A stretch of DNA of 64,000 bases from Imhoffiella purpurea (GCF_000585215.1 NZ_AONC01000037.1:1-64000), one strand, 5' to 3'; shown: positions 37,739 through 49,567, counted from the stretch's first letter. Translations and numbers: made by a program. Notes: generated from the letters alone by a model not told the origin.

Positions 37739-40639
37739 TTAGCCCAGCTTGCTCAGCATTTCCTGCGCCTCGCTGCGCTGCTCTTCGCGACCCTCCGCGA
37801 CCACCTCCTCGAGAATTTCTCGTGCCGCCTCGGCGTCATCCATCTCGATATAGGCGCGGGCAAGATCCAGCTTGGTCGCGGTCTCGTCCCAGATACCCGA
37901 ATCCATCTGCCATTGCGAGGACAGGAGATCCGTGGGCACGCTTTCCTGATCGGACGAATCGATCGTATCGATCACCGGCGCAGACAGGTCCCGCTCTCCC
38001 TTGGGTCCGGTCGGACGCGCGCCTTCCGCCTCGTTGCGGGCCAGGGTCGGGTCGTCCATGGCGCCCGAATCGAAGATGGAATCCAGGTCGTCCACCACCT
38101 CGACACGCCGGTCGTCCAGGGACAGAACCATTTCCGACTCGATCTGGACCGAGTCCTGCCGCTGTTTTTCCGAGGTGAAGCCGCCCTCGTCGGAAACGGC
38201 CACGGTCGGCGCAGCTCCGAAGGAATCATGATCTGAGTCCAACCCGAAACCGGCTCTCGGCTCGTCCGCAAGATCCTCCAGCAGCTCGTCACTGATCTTG
38301 AGCGGGGCGCCATCCTCGAGATCGAGATCGAACTCGACCTCCTCTTCGTCGAGCCTCGGTCCGCCCGCCAAGTCGGAGGACGCCTTCTGCAGGTCGCTGA
38401 TATCGAGCGAAAAGGAATCGTCGGCGTCGAACTCCATGGAGTCTACCGAACCGCTTGCGCTGGACGCAGCGGCAGCCCCCCTCGGAGAGTCCCGCCTGGT
38501 CTCGTCCTCGGCGTCGCCGCTCTTCTCCAGCAGACGCTCCTTCAATTCCTGAAGTCGCCGCCACATGGCCGGGTCGGCACGATCGGCCCCGCTCGACTCG
38601 ATCTCTGCGAGCATCCCGTTGAGCGCGTCCATATCCTTGGCGCCGGCATAGACCTCGGCCAGCTTGTACTTGATATCGATGCGTTCCGGGGTGCGCTTGA
38701 GCTCGGCGCGCAGGAGATCCTGTGCCTCGCTGTGCCTGCCGTAGGCGATATAGATGTCCGCCTCGGACAGAATATCGGCCTCGTCGGTCTCGGCGTCGAA
38801 ATTGCTCAGAGACGACATGAGCGGCAAGCCGGTCTCCTCGACCTTATCTTCGGTTCTGTTCGACGAGGTCTGGACTGCGGGGGCCGACGTTTCCTGTCTC
38901 TTCTCCAGATCGACCGCGGGGGAAGCGGTCGTCGATACATCCTTCTCGGATACATCCATGGACCGTGGTTCGGTGGTCTCGTCGAGCGGCCCGAACAGCA
39001 GATCCTTGTCGTGCTCGACCTCATCCGCGTCTTCCGATGCCTCCTCGCGCCGCTTGCGTCTCAGACTGATCCAGGAGAAGAGCAGTATTCCGATTGCCGT
39101 CACGCTGGCCAGACCCGCGAGCGGGAGCAGCAACGAATCCCAGGTGGACGGAGGCGGCTCCTCGACGGGCGGAGCGGATGGTGGAACCTGTGCCGGTTTG
39201 GGCGGCTCCGCAACCGGCGGTTCCACAGCCGGTTCGGTTTCCGGCGGCTCTTCGGGGACTGGAACGGGCAAGGGCAGCGGAACCAGGCCCGACGAGTCCT
39301 CTGCCGTAACGTCCGAAACCTCTTCGAGCGTTGCAGCGGCATCCGGTGGCGGCAGCATGGTCTCTGCCTCGGGAGAGACATCGCCCTCGGACGTCCGAGC
39401 CAGCTCGCCCGGAGGAGACTCCAGGCTCTCGGCAGCGGTCTGCCGGCCGGCGTCTTCGTCGGGAAGCGGAGGCTCCTGGGTCTCAGGGGGCTGCTCCAGG
39501 GTATCGAGCAAGGGCGGAGCCTGATCGCCGAGCACTCCAGGCGCGGCCATCTGGCTCTGGATTCGGGCCAACTCGGCATTGCGTAGCTGCAGGATATCCT
39601 GAATTCCGGACAGCTGCGTCTCGAGTTCCCTGATCCGATCCCTCAGCTCGAGCGTCTCCTGACGCGTGCTCTCGCTGGTCTCGAGCGCGCGCAGCACATC
39701 CTGTTCGACGGCCGGCGCGGGAACGGCCGACCGCGTCGTGGACGGAATGGCACCGTTAGCGGTCGAAGCATCGACAGCGGCGGTACGCTGCGCCGAACCG
39801 GCGATCCGAAGACGCGCATCCAGAGCGCCTGGCGGAATATCCGTGATCGGAGAGCGGCGCACCGCCCTGCCACGCAGGGCATCGGCATATTCCCGCTCGG
39901 CCTGGGTCGCATCGAGCGCGAAAAGCTCCTCGCCCGTGGGGATGACCAGCGTCCTGCCGACACGCAGACGATCGATATCGCCCCGAATGAAGGCATCCTG
40001 ATTGTTGCGGTACAGAGCCATGGCCGTCTGGGCCACGGTCGCCCCTGACGGGGCATTTTCGCTGGCGACCCTCCACAAACCCTTTCCGGGTCTGATGGGA
40101 CCGACATAGACGGGAAAGCCATCGCCAGGTGCCGGGATATAGCGGGAGGAGGAAGCGGTCGAGCGTGATCGAGCCTCGGCGGGGCGGCCGGCACGCGCCG
40201 AATTGGCACGCGCGTTCGCGATCGCTGGCGCGCCGCGATCGGCCAGAACCGGCGGATCCAGCAGGACCGTATATTCCTTGAGCAGCTTGCCGGACGACCA
40301 GACGACCTCGACCAGGAAATCCATGTAGGGCTCGCGAATGGGCTCGCGACTGGATACCCGCAGCACGACCCGGCCATCCGGGGTCACCTCGGGGACGAAG
40401 GTCAGCTTGGTGAGATAGTAATAACGCTCGATCCCCGCCTTTTCGAAGGCCGCCGTCGAAGCCAGGGACGCCTTGATGGCGTCCAGCTCATCCGGCTTGG
40501 CATCCTCGAGGCCGATTTCGCCGAGGAAAGGCTGATTGAGGACCGATTGGGTATTCAATCCCCCGAGCCCGAGGGCGGAGGCATCGGTGCCGGCCAGAAC
40601 CATGGTCATGGTCGACGCTAGAATGAGCTTGCGAGACAT
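37739..40639 (-). CDS. fimV: FimV-like pilus/polarity hub protein
   Basis: The 966-aa protein begins with a signal-type segment and the FimV N-terminal domain (GLGGLNTQSVLNQPFLGEIGL). A LysM-like peptidoglycan-binding segment lies near residues 195-270, then a coiled coil (RDRIRELETQLSGIQDIL). A Pro/Glu-rich linker precedes one membrane helix (LLPLAGLASVTAIGILLFSW). A long acidic cytoplasmic part ends in a TPR-type FimV C-terminal domain (TKLDLARAYIEMDDAEAAREI). FimV controls type IV pilus function and pole organisation in Pseudomonas. GAGG lies six bases before ATG 40639. A sigma-70-like promoter lies upstream. The position between asd and truA matches Pseudomonas. Length is normal for the family. 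Confidence 0.93.
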   Translation of the reverse strand: MSRKLILASTMTMVLAGTDASALGLGGLNTQSVLNQPFLGEIGLEDAKPDELDAIKASLASTAAFEKAGIERYYYLTKLTFVPEVTPDGRVVLRVSSREPIREPYMDFLVEVVWSSGKLLKEYTVLLDPPVLADRGAPAIANARANSARAGRPAEARSRSTASSSRYIPAPGDGFPVYVGPIRPGKGLWRVASENAPSGATVAQTAMALYRNNQDAFIRGDIDRLRVGRTLVIPTGEELFALDATQAEREYADALRGRAVRRSPITDIPPGALDARLRIAGSAQRTAAVDASTANGAIPSTTRSAVPAPAVEQDVLRALETSESTRQETLELRDRIRELETQLSGIQDILQLRNAELARIQSQMAAPGVLGDQAPPLLDTLEQPPETQEPPLPDEDAGRQTAAESLESPPGELARTSEGDVSPEAETMLPPPDAAATLEEVSDVTAEDSSGLVPLPLPVPVPEEPPETEPAVEPPVAEPPKPAQVPPSAPPVEEPPPSTWDSLLLPLAGLASVTAIGILLFSWISLRRKRREEASEDADEVEHDKDLLFGPLDETTEPRSMDVSEKDVSTTASPAVDLEKRQETSAPAVQTSSNRTEDKVEETGLPLMSSLSNFDAETDEADILSEADIYIAYGRHSEAQDLLRAELKRTPERIDIKYKLAEVYAGAKDMDALNGMLAEIESSGADRADPAMWRRLQELKERLLEKSGDAEDETRRDSPRGAAAASSASGSVDSMEFDADDSFSLDISDLQKASSDLAGGPRLDEEEVEFDLDLEDGAPLKISDELLEDLADEPRAGFGLDSDHDSFGAAPTVAVSDEGGFTSEKQRQDSVQIESEMVLSLDDRRVEVVDDLDSIFDSGAMDDPTLARNEAEGARPTGPKGERDLSAPVIDTIDSSDQESVPTDLLSSQWQMDSGIWDETATKLDLARAYIEMDDAEAAREILEEVVAEGREEQRSEAQEMLSKLG

Positions 40640-40939
40640 CCTCCTCCCTCGTGCACCAAGCAACGGCGAACGTCCAGTGACAAGACTCGGAAGACGAGCC
40701 CGTGACCGGCCTGACTTCCTCGTCGCGGATCGCGTTAGCAGTCGTCCGATTGGAGCCGACAGTCACAATACCGCCCACCTGGATCCTTAGGAGGACCGAT
40801 ACTCGATCCTGTCCAGGCCCCAGAACTGTCAGCCAAGCGGTCTCTCTATCGGATGCAAGAAACCCTGAACACGGGCAGACTATATCTGATTAGCCATCCT
40901 GAACCAAGAAGATCCAGGCCGTGATCGAGGGAGCCGGCC
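40640..40939. other. 300-nt gap between asd and fimV
   Basis: No coding sequence is supported. It holds the fimV promoter (40879-40907) and a leader of about 230 bases before the fimV ATG. I see no clear terminator hairpin for asd and no riboswitch that I recognise. Confidence 0.6.
40879..40907 (-). promoter_or_regulatory. Sigma-70-like promoter of fimV
   Basis: On the minus strand TTGGTT (40902-40907) and TATAGT (40879-40884) are 17 bases apart. The -10 matches the consensus at five of six positions; the -35 at only three. The transcript would start near 40872 with a leader of about 230 bases. Confidence 0.4.
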
Positions 40940-42055
40940 TCATGCCTCGGCCAGGATCGCCAGCATCCGCCGCAAGGGCTCCGCCGCGCCCCAAAGCAGC
41001 TGGTCGCCCACGGTGAAGGCCGAGAGATAGCGGTCGCCCAGATTCATCTTGCGCAGACGGCCGACCGGAACGCCGAGCGTGCCGGTCACGACGGCCGGCG
41101 ACAGTTCGCGGATGCTGAGATCGCGGTCGTTGGGGACGAGCTTCACCCAGTCGTTCGCACCGGCGACGATGCGCTCGACCTCGGCGATGGAGACGTCGCG
41201 CGCCAGCTTGATGGTCAGCCCCTGGCTGTGGCAGCGCATGGCGCCGATGCGCACGCAGGTACCGTCGATCGGGACGGGCCGCTCGCTCAGACCCAGGATC
41301 TTGTTGGTCTCGGCCTGACCCTTCCATTCCTCGCGGCTCTGGCCGTTGTCGAGCTGGGTGTCGATCCAGGGGATGAGGCTGCCGGCGAGCGGGGCGCCGA
41401 AATTCGCGGTCGGAAACTCTGAGCCGCGCATCGCCGAGGTCACCCGGCGATCGATCTCCAGAATCGCCGACCCCGGATCCTTCAGCAGAGGTTCCACGGC
41501 AGCGTGCAAAACGCCCATCTGGGACAGCAGCTCGCGCATGTTCTTGGCGCCGGCACCGGAGGCGGCCTGATAGGTCATGGCGGTCACCCACTCCACGAGC
41601 CCCTCGCGGAAGAGCCCGCCGATGGCCATCAGCATCAGGCTCACGGTGCAGTTGCCGCCGATGAAGTCGCGCCGCCCGGCATCCAACGCCGCATCGATCA
41701 CGCCCCGGTTCACCGGATCCAGGACGATGGTCGACTCGGGGGCCATGCGCAGCGAGGAGGCGGCATCGATCCAGTAGCCGTCCCAGCCGCTCGCGCGCAG
41801 CTTGGGATGCACCGACTTGGTGTAGTCGCCGCCCTGACAGGTGACGATCACGTCCATCTCGCGCAGCGCATCCAGCGCCTTCGCGTCCTCGAGCGGACGG
41901 GAGCCGCGCCCGACGTCCGGACCCGGCTGCCCGACCTGCGAGGTGGTGAAGAAGACGGGCTCGTCGATCCAGGTGAAATCATTCTCCGCGCGCATCCGGT
42001 CCATGAGGACCGAACCCACCATGCCACGCCAACCGACGAAACCGACCCGCTTCAT
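40940..42055 (-). CDS. asd: Aspartate-semialdehyde dehydrogenase
   Basis: The 371-aa enzyme reduces aspartyl phosphate to the semialdehyde, the branch point to lysine, methionine and threonine. It has the NADP loop [18 protein letters not shown], the catalytic cysteine in [11 protein letters not shown] and the catalytic histidine in [16 protein letters not shown]. The ATG at 42055 follows a GTG codon that is also possible. It is 32 nt downstream of leuB, as in Pseudomonas. The [10 protein letters not shown] loop is of the gram-negative type. Motifs look complete. Confidence 0.96.
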   Translation of the reverse strand: MKRVGFVGWRGMVGSVLMDRMRAENDFTWIDEPVFFTTSQVGQPGPDVGRGSRPLEDAKALDALREMDVIVTCQGGDYTKSVHPKLRASGWDGYWIDAASSLRMAPESTIVLDPVNRGVIDAALDAGRRDFIGGNCTVSLMLMAIGGLFREGLVEWVTAMTYQAASGAGAKNMRELLSQMGVLHAAVEPLLKDPGSAILEIDRRVTSAMRGSEFPTANFGAPLAGSLIPWIDTQLDNGQSREEWKGQAETNKILGLSERPVPIDGTCVRIGAMRCHSQGLTIKLARDVSIAEVERIVAGANDWVKLVPNDRDLSIRELSPAVVTGTLGVPVGRLRKMNLGDRYLSAFTVGDQLLWGAAEPLRRMLAILAEA

Positions 42056-42087
42056 CACACTACCCCGTCAACTTCGATCTGATTGAA

Positions 42088-43170
42088 TCACTCGCCCGCG
42101 AGCGCCGCGACGACCGCGTCGCCCATCTCGACGGTGCCCACCTGACGCATGCCCTCGGACATGATGTCGCCGGTACGCAGCCCCTGATCCAGCACCTTGG
42201 AGACAGCCGCCTCGATCCGGTCGGCCGCACCGGCCGCATCCAGCGAGTAGCGAAGCATCATGGCGACCGACAGGATGGTGGCCAGCGGATTGGCGACGCC
42301 GCGCCCGGCGATGTCCGGAGCCGAACCGTGGATGGGCTCGTACATGCCCTGCCCCTCGGCGTTGAGGGACGCCGACGGCAGCATGCCGATGGAGCCGGTC
42401 AGCATGGCGGCGCAGTCCGAGAGGATGTCGCCGAACATATTGGTGGTGACCATGACGTCGAACTGCTTGGGCGCGCGCACCAGCTGCATGGACGCATTGT
42501 CGACGTACAGGTGACTGAGCTCGATCTCGGGATAGTCGGCCGCGGTCTTGATGGCGACCTCGCGCCACATCTCGGTGGATTCGAGCACGTTCGCCTTGTC
42601 GACCGAGCAGACCTTCTTGCCGCGCTTCATGGCGATGTCGTAGGCGACGCGACAGATGCGCTCGACCTCGGACTCGGTGTAGACCAGGGTGTTGAATCCC
42701 CGACGCTCGCCGGAGGGCAGGGTCTCGATGCCGCGCGGCTGACCGAAATAGATGCCGCCGGTCAGCTCGCGGACGATCATGATGTCCAGACCCGAGACGA
42801 TCTCGGGCTTGAGGGTCGAGGCACCGGCGAGCTGCGGATAGAGGATCGCCGGGCGCAGGTTGGCGAACAGACCCAGACCGGCGCGCATGCCGAGCAGCCC
42901 CTTCTCGGGACGCTTGGAGATGTGCAGCGGCTCCCACTTGGGACCGCCGACGGCGCCGAGCAGCACGGCGTCGGACGCCTTGGCCGCGGCCAGGGTCTCC
43001 TCGGGCAGCGGATCGCCGACCGCGTCGTAGGCCGCGCCGCCGATCAGCCCCTCTTCGAGGCTGATGTCGATGCTGCCGTCGGCCTGCAGGGCCTGAAGCA
43101 CCTTGAGTGCCTCGGCGACGATCTCCGGGCCGATACCGTCACCGGCGACGACCAGAATCTTCTTGCTCAA
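42088..43170 (-). CDS. leuB: 3-isopropylmalate dehydrogenase
   Basis: LeuB oxidises 3-isopropylmalate with NAD in leucine synthesis. The 360-aa protein has the N-terminal [19 protein letters not shown], the substrate-binding arginines in RGIETLPSG and MLRYSLDA regions, the [15 protein letters not shown] block and [11 protein letters not shown]. The NAD-type residues ([20 protein letters not shown]) support cofactor choice. It is downstream of leuD with a small ORF between. Motif order and length match E. coli (363). Confidence 0.97.
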   Translation of the reverse strand: MSKKILVVAGDGIGPEIVAEALKVLQALQADGSIDISLEEGLIGGAAYDAVGDPLPEETLAAAKASDAVLLGAVGGPKWEPLHISKRPEKGLLGMRAGLGLFANLRPAILYPQLAGASTLKPEIVSGLDIMIVRELTGGIYFGQPRGIETLPSGERRGFNTLVYTESEVERICRVAYDIAMKRGKKVCSVDKANVLESTEMWREVAIKTAADYPEIELSHLYVDNASMQLVRAPKQFDVMVTTNMFGDILSDCAAMLTGSIGMLPSASLNAEGQGMYEPIHGSAPDIAGRGVANPLATILSVAMMLRYSLDAAGAADRIEAAVSKVLDQGLRTGDIMSEGMRQVGTVEMGDAVVAALAGE

Positions 43171-43186
43171 ATCTCGATCTCCACAA

Positions 43187-43372
43187 TCATTTCAGTGTCA
43201 CGCCCGCGTCCGATGGAATCGGCTCGCGGACATCCGGTCGCGTCTCGTCGGCGGAGGAAGGCTGCGAATCCGTCTCGGTCGGCTCGATCTCGGACCGATC
43301 GCGCTCGACCTGCTTCCCAGCCACCTCCCGCCGCTTCACGACCTGAAAAAAGGGTCGACGCGCATCAGGCAT
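43187..43372 (-). CDS. Small hypothetical protein between leuD and leuB
   Basis: A 61-aa ORF in the operon direction, from 43372 to the TGA at 43187, is flanked closely by leuD (15 nt) and leuB (16 nt). AAGGGG lies about nine bases before the ATG. The product is very hydrophilic ([17 protein letters not shown], then an acidic Ser/Pro/Asp-rich tail) with no domain I recognise. It could be a non-coding spacer in which coding arises by chance in GC-rich DNA. Confidence 0.3.
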   Translation of the reverse strand: MPDARRPFFQVVKRREVAGKQVERDRSEIEPTETDSQPSSADETRPDVREPIPSDAGVTLK

Positions 43373-43387
43373 GAATGGCGCCCCTTT

Positions 43388-44026
43388 CTAGATGAACAGC
43401 CAGGGCGCCTCTTGACGGCGGCGCTCCTCGTAGGCGCGAATGGTCTCCACCTCCTGCAGGGTCAGGCCGATGTCGTCCAGCCCCTCGATCAGACGGCGCT
43501 TGCTGCCCGCGTCCACATCGAAGTCGATGACGCTGCCGTCGTCCAGGGTCAGGGTCTGCGCCGACAGATCGACCGATATGGACAGCGGCGTCTCGCCGCC
43601 CGCCTTGGCGAAGAGGGCATCGATCGTCTTGGCGTCGAGCACGATCGGCAGGAGACCGTTCTTGAAGCTGTTGTTGAAGAAGATGTCCGCGAAGCTCGGG
43701 GCCAGGATCACCCGGAAGCCGAAATCGGTCAGCGCCCAGGGGGCGTGCTCGCGCGAGGAGCCGCAGCCGAAGTTCTCGCGCGCCAGCAGGATTTGGGCCT
43801 GCGCAAAACGCGGATCGTTGAGCACGAACTCGGGGTTGCGCGGACGGCCGCTGCAGTCCATGTCCGGCTCGCCGTGATCCAGATAGCGCCACTCGTCGAA
43901 CAGGTAGGGACCGAACCCGGTGCGCTTGATGCTCTTGAGGAACTGCTTGGGGATGATGGCATCCGTATCCACGTTGGCGCGGTCCAGGGGCGCGACGACG
44001 CCGGTAAAGTTCTTGAACGCTTCCAT
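43388..44026 (-). CDS. leuD: 3-isopropylmalate dehydratase small subunit
   Basis: LeuD with LeuC isomerises 2- to 3-isopropylmalate. The 212-aa protein has [21 protein letters not shown], the [14 protein letters not shown] motif, and [13 protein letters not shown], all typical. Its ATG overlaps the leuC TGA by one base, so the subunits are coupled. Length matches E. coli LeuD (201). The following gene is a small ORF, then leuB. Confidence 0.96.
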   Translation of the reverse strand: MEAFKNFTGVVAPLDRANVDTDAIIPKQFLKSIKRTGFGPYLFDEWRYLDHGEPDMDCSGRPRNPEFVLNDPRFAQAQILLARENFGCGSSREHAPWALTDFGFRVILAPSFADIFFNNSFKNGLLPIVLDAKTIDALFAKAGGETPLSISVDLSAQTLTLDDGSVIDFDVDAGSKRRLIEGLDDIGLTLQEVETIRAYEERRRQEAPWLFI

Positions 44027-45429
44027 CACAGCTCCCTCACGTCGACGAAATGCCCGGTCACGGCGGCCGCGGCGGCCATGGCGGGGCTGACCAGATGGGT
44101 GCGGCCGCCCTGCCCCTGACGCCCCTCGAAGTTGCGGTTCGAGGTCGAGGCGCAGCGCTCGCCGGGCTCCAGACGGTCGGCATTCATCGCCAGACACATG
44201 GAGCAGCCGGGCTCGCGCCATTCGAAACCGGCCTCGGTGAAGATCTTGTCCAGACCCTCGGCCTCGGCCTGCTCCTTCACCAGACCCGACCCGGGAACCA
44301 CCATCGCCAGCTTGATACCCTCGGCGACCTTGCGGCCCTTGGCGATCTCGGCGGCGGCACGCAGATCCTCGATCCGCGAGTTGGTGCAGGAACCGATGAA
44401 GACCTTGTCGGGACGGATCTCGGTAAGCGGGGTGCCGGCGGTCAGACCCATGTAGTCCAGGGCGCGGCGGATGCCGCTGGCCTTGACCTCGTCTCCGGCG
44501 TCCTCCGGGCTCGGCACCTTGCCGTCGACCGGCAGCACCATCTCGGGCGAGGTGCCCCAGGTGATCTGCGGCTGGACCTCGGCAGCATCCAGATGGATGA
44601 CGGTGTCGAACTGGGCGCCCGCGTCGCTGACCAGGGTGCGCCAGTGGGCGGCGGCACGCTCGAACAGTTCGCCGGCCGGGGCCAGCGGACGGCCGCGCAT
44701 GTAGTCGACGGTCTTCTCGTCGACCCCGATCAGACCGGCACGCGCACCCGCCTCGATCGCCATGTTGCAGACCGTCATCCGGCCTTCCATGCTGAGATCG
44801 CGGATCGCCTCGCCACCGAATTCGATGACGTAGCCGGTACCGCCGGCGGTGCCGATCTTGCCGATGATGGCCAGCACGATATCCTTAGCCGTAACGCCCG
44901 CGCCCAGCTTGCCGTCGACGCTGATCAGCATCGACTTGGACTTGCGCTGGATCAGGGTCTGGGTGGCCAGGGCATGCTCGACCTCGGAGGTGCCGATGCC
45001 GAAGGCCAGCGCGCCGAAGGCGCCATGGGTGGCGGTATGGGAATCGCCGCAGACCACGGTGCTGCCGGGCAGGGTGAAGCCCTGCTCGGGACCGATGACG
45101 TGCACCACGCCCTGGCGCTTGTCGCCCATGTTGAGCTCGGTGATGCCGAAGGTCAGACAGTTGGTGCCCAGCGCCTCGACCTGGACGCGCGCGACCGGAT
45201 CGGCGATGCCGGCGGTACGGTCGGTCGTGGGGACGTTGTGATCCGGAACCGCCAGGTTGGCGGAGGTGCGCCAAGGCTTGCGGCCGGCCAGGCGCAGCCC
45301 CTCGAAGGCCTGCGGCGAGGTCACCTCGTGGATCAGCTGACGATCGATGTAGAGCAGCGCCGTGCCATTGTCGTCGACACGGACGACATGCTCGTCCCAG
45401 AGTTTGTCGTAGAGGGTCTTGGCGACCAT
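44026..45429 (-). CDS. leuC: 3-isopropylmalate dehydratase large subunit
   Basis: LeuC carries the 4Fe-4S cluster of isopropylmalate isomerase. The 467-aa protein starts [16 protein letters not shown] and shows the cluster cysteines in [11 protein letters not shown] and [11 protein letters not shown]. The [19 protein letters not shown] active-site segment is also present. GAGG lies seven bases before the ATG. A sigma-70-like promoter (45463-45491) precedes it. It is first in leuC-leuD-leuB-asd. Length is standard (E. coli 466). The promoter region holds a CGAGAA/TTCTCG dyad that may belong to control. Confidence 0.97.
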   Translation of the reverse strand: MVAKTLYDKLWDEHVVRVDDNGTALLYIDRQLIHEVTSPQAFEGLRLAGRKPWRTSANLAVPDHNVPTTDRTAGIADPVARVQVEALGTNCLTFGITELNMGDKRQGVVHVIGPEQGFTLPGSTVVCGDSHTATHGAFGALAFGIGTSEVEHALATQTLIQRKSKSMLISVDGKLGAGVTAKDIVLAIIGKIGTAGGTGYVIEFGGEAIRDLSMEGRMTVCNMAIEAGARAGLIGVDEKTVDYMRGRPLAPAGELFERAAAHWRTLVSDAGAQFDTVIHLDAAEVQPQITWGTSPEMVLPVDGKVPSPEDAGDEVKASGIRRALDYMGLTAGTPLTEIRPDKVFIGSCTNSRIEDLRAAAEIAKGRKVAEGIKLAMVVPGSGLVKEQAEAEGLDKIFTEAGFEWREPGCSMCLAMNADRLEPGERCASTSNRNFEGRQGQGGRTHLVSPAMAAAAAVTGHFVDVREL

Positions 45430-45462
45430 GGCCTTACCTCAGTGCAAAAAAGAGAATCGAAC

Positions 45463-45491
45463 AGAATATTCCGCACGACCGAGAAATTCAA
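45463..45491 (-). promoter_or_regulatory. Sigma-70-like promoter of leuC operon
   Basis: TTGAAT (45486-45491) and TATTCT (45463-45468) on the minus strand are 17 bases apart, 34 bases upstream of the leuC ATG. A CGAGAA, six bases, TTCTCG dyad (45480-45497) overlaps the -35 element and could be an operator. Read from sequence; no leader peptide rich in leucine is seen. Confidence 0.5.
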
Positions 45492-45562
45492 TTCTCGACG
45501 CGAACCCAGCCTACGAACGGAGCCCAATCGCATGCCGCCGATCGGAGGGCGGCACACCGACA

Positions 45563-46990
<1,428 letters not shown>

Positions 46991-47575
46991 TCACTGGGGC
47001 TTGCGCAAGGCCACCGAGAAATCGCCCGACAGATAACCTTCGAGGATCTCCGTCTCGGCCTCCATATCGCGCCCCAGACGCCGGATCTCGCGCGGCAGAA
47101 AGAGATTGTAGATGGTCGAGGTGTTCCATCCCTTGAGCAGATTGAACAGGAAACCCCGCCCGCTCGCCTCGAAGCACTTGCGGATGAAGACCCGGGTCTC
47201 ATCGCGAGTGAGCGTGTTCATGGCGCCGCTGCAGAGATAGTAGTCGGCCCGCGGCAACTCCTCCCCGAGGATATCGCAGACCCGAATCTCGCAGCCGGTG
47301 CGCGCACGGGCGGTCTCGACCATGGGTGCCATGACGTCGAGCCCCAGGTATGCCTTGGGCCGCTCGCCCTGACGCCGCAGATAGCAGTAGAGATCGCCGA
47401 ATCCGCAGCCGGCATCCACCAGCGTCAGGCCGGAGATGTCCTCCGGCAGGAACGAGCGCAGGGCCCGGAAGCGGACCTCCTGGGTCTCGACCGAATTCCA
47501 ATGCACACCCTCGGCGGTCTCGCCATGGGCGATCAGCGAACTGCGGTAGAAGGCATCATTGTCGACTCGGGGCAT
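46991..47575 (-). CDS. Class I SAM-dependent methyltransferase
   Basis: The 194-aa protein has the SAM-binding motif I VDAGCGFGDLYCYL near residue 52 and an acidic loop GLDVMAPMVETAR. Motif DILGEELPRADYYLCSG completes the SAM fold. No TM or substrate domain is seen, so the acceptor is unknown. Its GNGD-type residues are those of small Rossmann methyltransferases. It is co-directional with the endonuclease III homologue 21 nt upstream, which suggests one transcript, but that link may be chance. Confidence 0.82.
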   Translation of the reverse strand: MPRVDNDAFYRSSLIAHGETAEGVHWNSVETQEVRFRALRSFLPEDISGLTLVDAGCGFGDLYCYLRRQGERPKAYLGLDVMAPMVETARARTGCEIRVCDILGEELPRADYYLCSGAMNTLTRDETRVFIRKCFEASGRGFLFNLLKGWNTSTIYNLFLPREIRRLGRDMEAETEILEGYLSGDFSVALRKPQ

Positions 47576-47596
47576 GGATCATCCTCGCACTCTATC

Positions 47597-48289
47597 CTAT
47601 CGCGCCGATGGAGACGTATCCGCGCCAGCTGGACAATCCGGGCGCAGCGCACAGGCCGAACAGAGTGGACGACGGCTCCGGCAGGCATCCTTGGCATGCC
47701 GCACGACGAGCGCATGGTACTCCTTGAGCAGCGGCACGTCAGGACCGAGCGCCCTCTCGAAGGCGGCGCGGATCGGCTCGTACCCCTCGTTGCCGGAGAG
47801 CCGTCCCAGCCGGGCGAAGAGACGCCTGGTATAGGCGTCGACCACGAAGACCGGGCGCTCGAAGGCGTAGAGCAGCATGTCGTCGGCGGTCTCGGGCCCG
47901 ATGCCTTTGACCGCCAGGAGACGCGCGCGGAGATCCTCCGCGCCCAACCGGCTCAGCACCTCCATGCCGCCCGAGCGGAGATAGAAGTCGCAGAAGTCCC
48001 GCAGCCGGCGCGCCTTGAGGTTGAAATAGCCGGCCGGACGCAGCGCATCGGCCAAATCGTCCGGATCCAGGGCCAGGATCGACTCGGCGTTCAGATCGAT
48101 GCGTTCGGCCAGACGCCCCAAGGCACGCTCGACATTGGTCCAGGCGGTGTTCTGGGTGAGGATCGCACCGACCATCACCTCGAACGGCGTCTCGGCCGGC
48201 CACCAGTCCTGCGAACCATAATCCGCGATCAGCGCATCATGGACACCCAGCACCAGGGCCGGATCGAGCCCCAGAGGGGCGTCCTTCAT
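47597..48289 (-). CDS. Endonuclease III-family HhH-GPD DNA glycosylase
   Basis: The 230-aa protein has a helix-hairpin-helix with the KGIGPETADDMLLYAF motif and a C-terminal 4Fe-4S site, CRSRRPLCSACALRPDC, with C-x6-C-x2-C-x5-C spacing. The catalytic lysine/aspartate of the superfamily fit KGIGPETAD and FVVDAYTRR. It should remove damaged bases, though substrate range (thymine glycol, alkylated bases) is open. ATG 48289 is chosen; a TTG at 48316 is in frame and close to the end of the glgC-like gene. It is a paralogue type distinct from canonical Nth, judging by the divergent ends. Confidence 0.85.
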   Translation of the reverse strand: MKDAPLGLDPALVLGVHDALIADYGSQDWWPAETPFEVMVGAILTQNTAWTNVERALGRLAERIDLNAESILALDPDDLADALRPAGYFNLKARRLRDFCDFYLRSGGMEVLSRLGAEDLRARLLAVKGIGPETADDMLLYAFERPVFVVDAYTRRLFARLGRLSGNEGYEPIRAAFERALGPDVPLLKEYHALVVRHAKDACRSRRPLCSACALRPDCPAGADTSPSAR

Positions 48290-48334
48290 GCGTCCCGCTC
48301 GCTGCCCTTCGGCCAAGATCCCGACCTCGCCGCC

Positions 48335-49567
48335 CTATTCCCAGGCCCCGCGCGAGACCACCACGATGCCGTCCTCGGACAATGTGAAGCGTTCGCGGTC
48401 CAATCTCGCGTCGAAACCGATCTGCTCGCGCGGAGGGATGACGACATCCTTCTCGACGATGCAGCGATTCAGATGGGCGCCCTCGCCCACCCGCACCCCG
48501 TCGAAGAGAATGGACGCCTCGACGATCGCGCCGTCCCCGACCTGCACGCGCGGGTAGAGGATGGAGTGATTCACCCCGCCCCCGCTGATCACGGTCCCGG
48601 CCGCCAGCATCGAATTGACGAAGACGCCCTCGTTGCCGGTAACGGCCCCGGGGACCGTTCGCGCTGGGGGATACTGCCCCTGATAGGTGAGGATGTTCCA
48701 ATCGGCCTGATAGAGATCGAGCGGCGGCTCGGCGCGCAGCAGCTGCATGTTCGCCTGGTAATAGGCATCGAGCGTGCTCAGATCGCACCAGTAGCCGTCG
48801 GGAGTGACCCGGCCCCGAGCCTGGCCGAAGCGATAGCCGAAGACCGACTGCTCGGCGGCCAGGGGCGCGACGATGTCGAGCGCCAGATCCCGGTCCGGAA
48901 TCGAGCCGCATTCGATGCGGTCGAGCTCGGCCATCAGGAACGCCTTGTCGAAGAGATAGACGCCCATCGCCTCGAAATGCTCCTCATCCTCGGCGGCCGA
49001 CTCGACATCTCGCTCCCGCTTCTCCTCTCTCGGCGGCAGGATGCCTGCGACCCGATCCCGCTCGTCCAGCGTCACGCCCACCTGAGTCGAGGATCCCAGA
49101 CCACGCACGGCGCGGACCGCCATGGTCACCCGCGCGCCCGTCTCGTCGTGCGCCCGCACCAGCTCGGCATAATCCATCCGATACACGGATCCTCCGTCCA
49201 CCACCAGCACGCGACGCGCCCGGTTGCGCTCGATCAGATAGCGATTCTGACGAATGGCGTCGAAGGGACCCGCATACCATTCCTGGGTCTGGCGCATCTG
49301 GGGCGGAACCGGGGTGATGAACTCGCCCAGTTCCGGATTGAAGATCGACCAGCCGTCGCGCAGATGCTTGTGCAGCGAGTGGCTCTTGTACTGGGTCAGC
49401 ACCAGAACCTGACGCAGACCGGAATGCAGACAGTTGGCCAGGGTGAAGTCGATGACCCGATACTTGCCGCCGAAGGGCACCGCCGCCTTGGTGCGGTGCC
49501 GGGTCAGCGGCTCGGGTCCGGCGCCGCGATCGATGGCGAGAACGAGGATCAGGGTATCTTCGGACAT
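48335..49567 (-). CDS. GlgC-like protein with lost catalytic motifs
   Basis: The 410-aa protein has the fold of ADP-glucose pyrophosphorylase: VPFGGKYRVIDFTLANC, LTQYKSHSLHKHL, ELGEFITPVPPQMRQ, and a C-terminal beta-helix with hexapeptide-like repeats (GAIVEASILFDGVRVGEGAHL). But the nucleotide loop, usually LAGGRGSRL, reads LAIDRGAGP at 10-18. The LAGDH segment that supplies the catalytic aspartate reads VDGGS at 123-127, with glycine at that position. The EKP segment that binds glucose-1-phosphate is replaced by PPR around 178-180. Lysines near 27 and 35 remain. The protein is therefore unlikely to be catalytic and may be a regulatory subunit. ATG 49567 gives the conserved start. Confidence 0.85.
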   Translation of the reverse strand: MSEDTLILVLAIDRGAGPEPLTRHRTKAAVPFGGKYRVIDFTLANCLHSGLRQVLVLTQYKSHSLHKHLRDGWSIFNPELGEFITPVPPQMRQTQEWYAGPFDAIRQNRYLIERNRARRVLVVDGGSVYRMDYAELVRAHDETGARVTMAVRAVRGLGSSTQVGVTLDERDRVAGILPPREEKRERDVESAAEDEEHFEAMGVYLFDKAFLMAELDRIECGSIPDRDLALDIVAPLAAEQSVFGYRFGQARGRVTPDGYWCDLSTLDAYYQANMQLLRAEPPLDLYQADWNILTYQGQYPPARTVPGAVTGNEGVFVNSMLAAGTVISGGGVNHSILYPRVQVGDGAIVEASILFDGVRVGEGAHLNRCIVEKDVVIPPREQIGFDARLDRERFTLSEDGIVVVSRGAWE

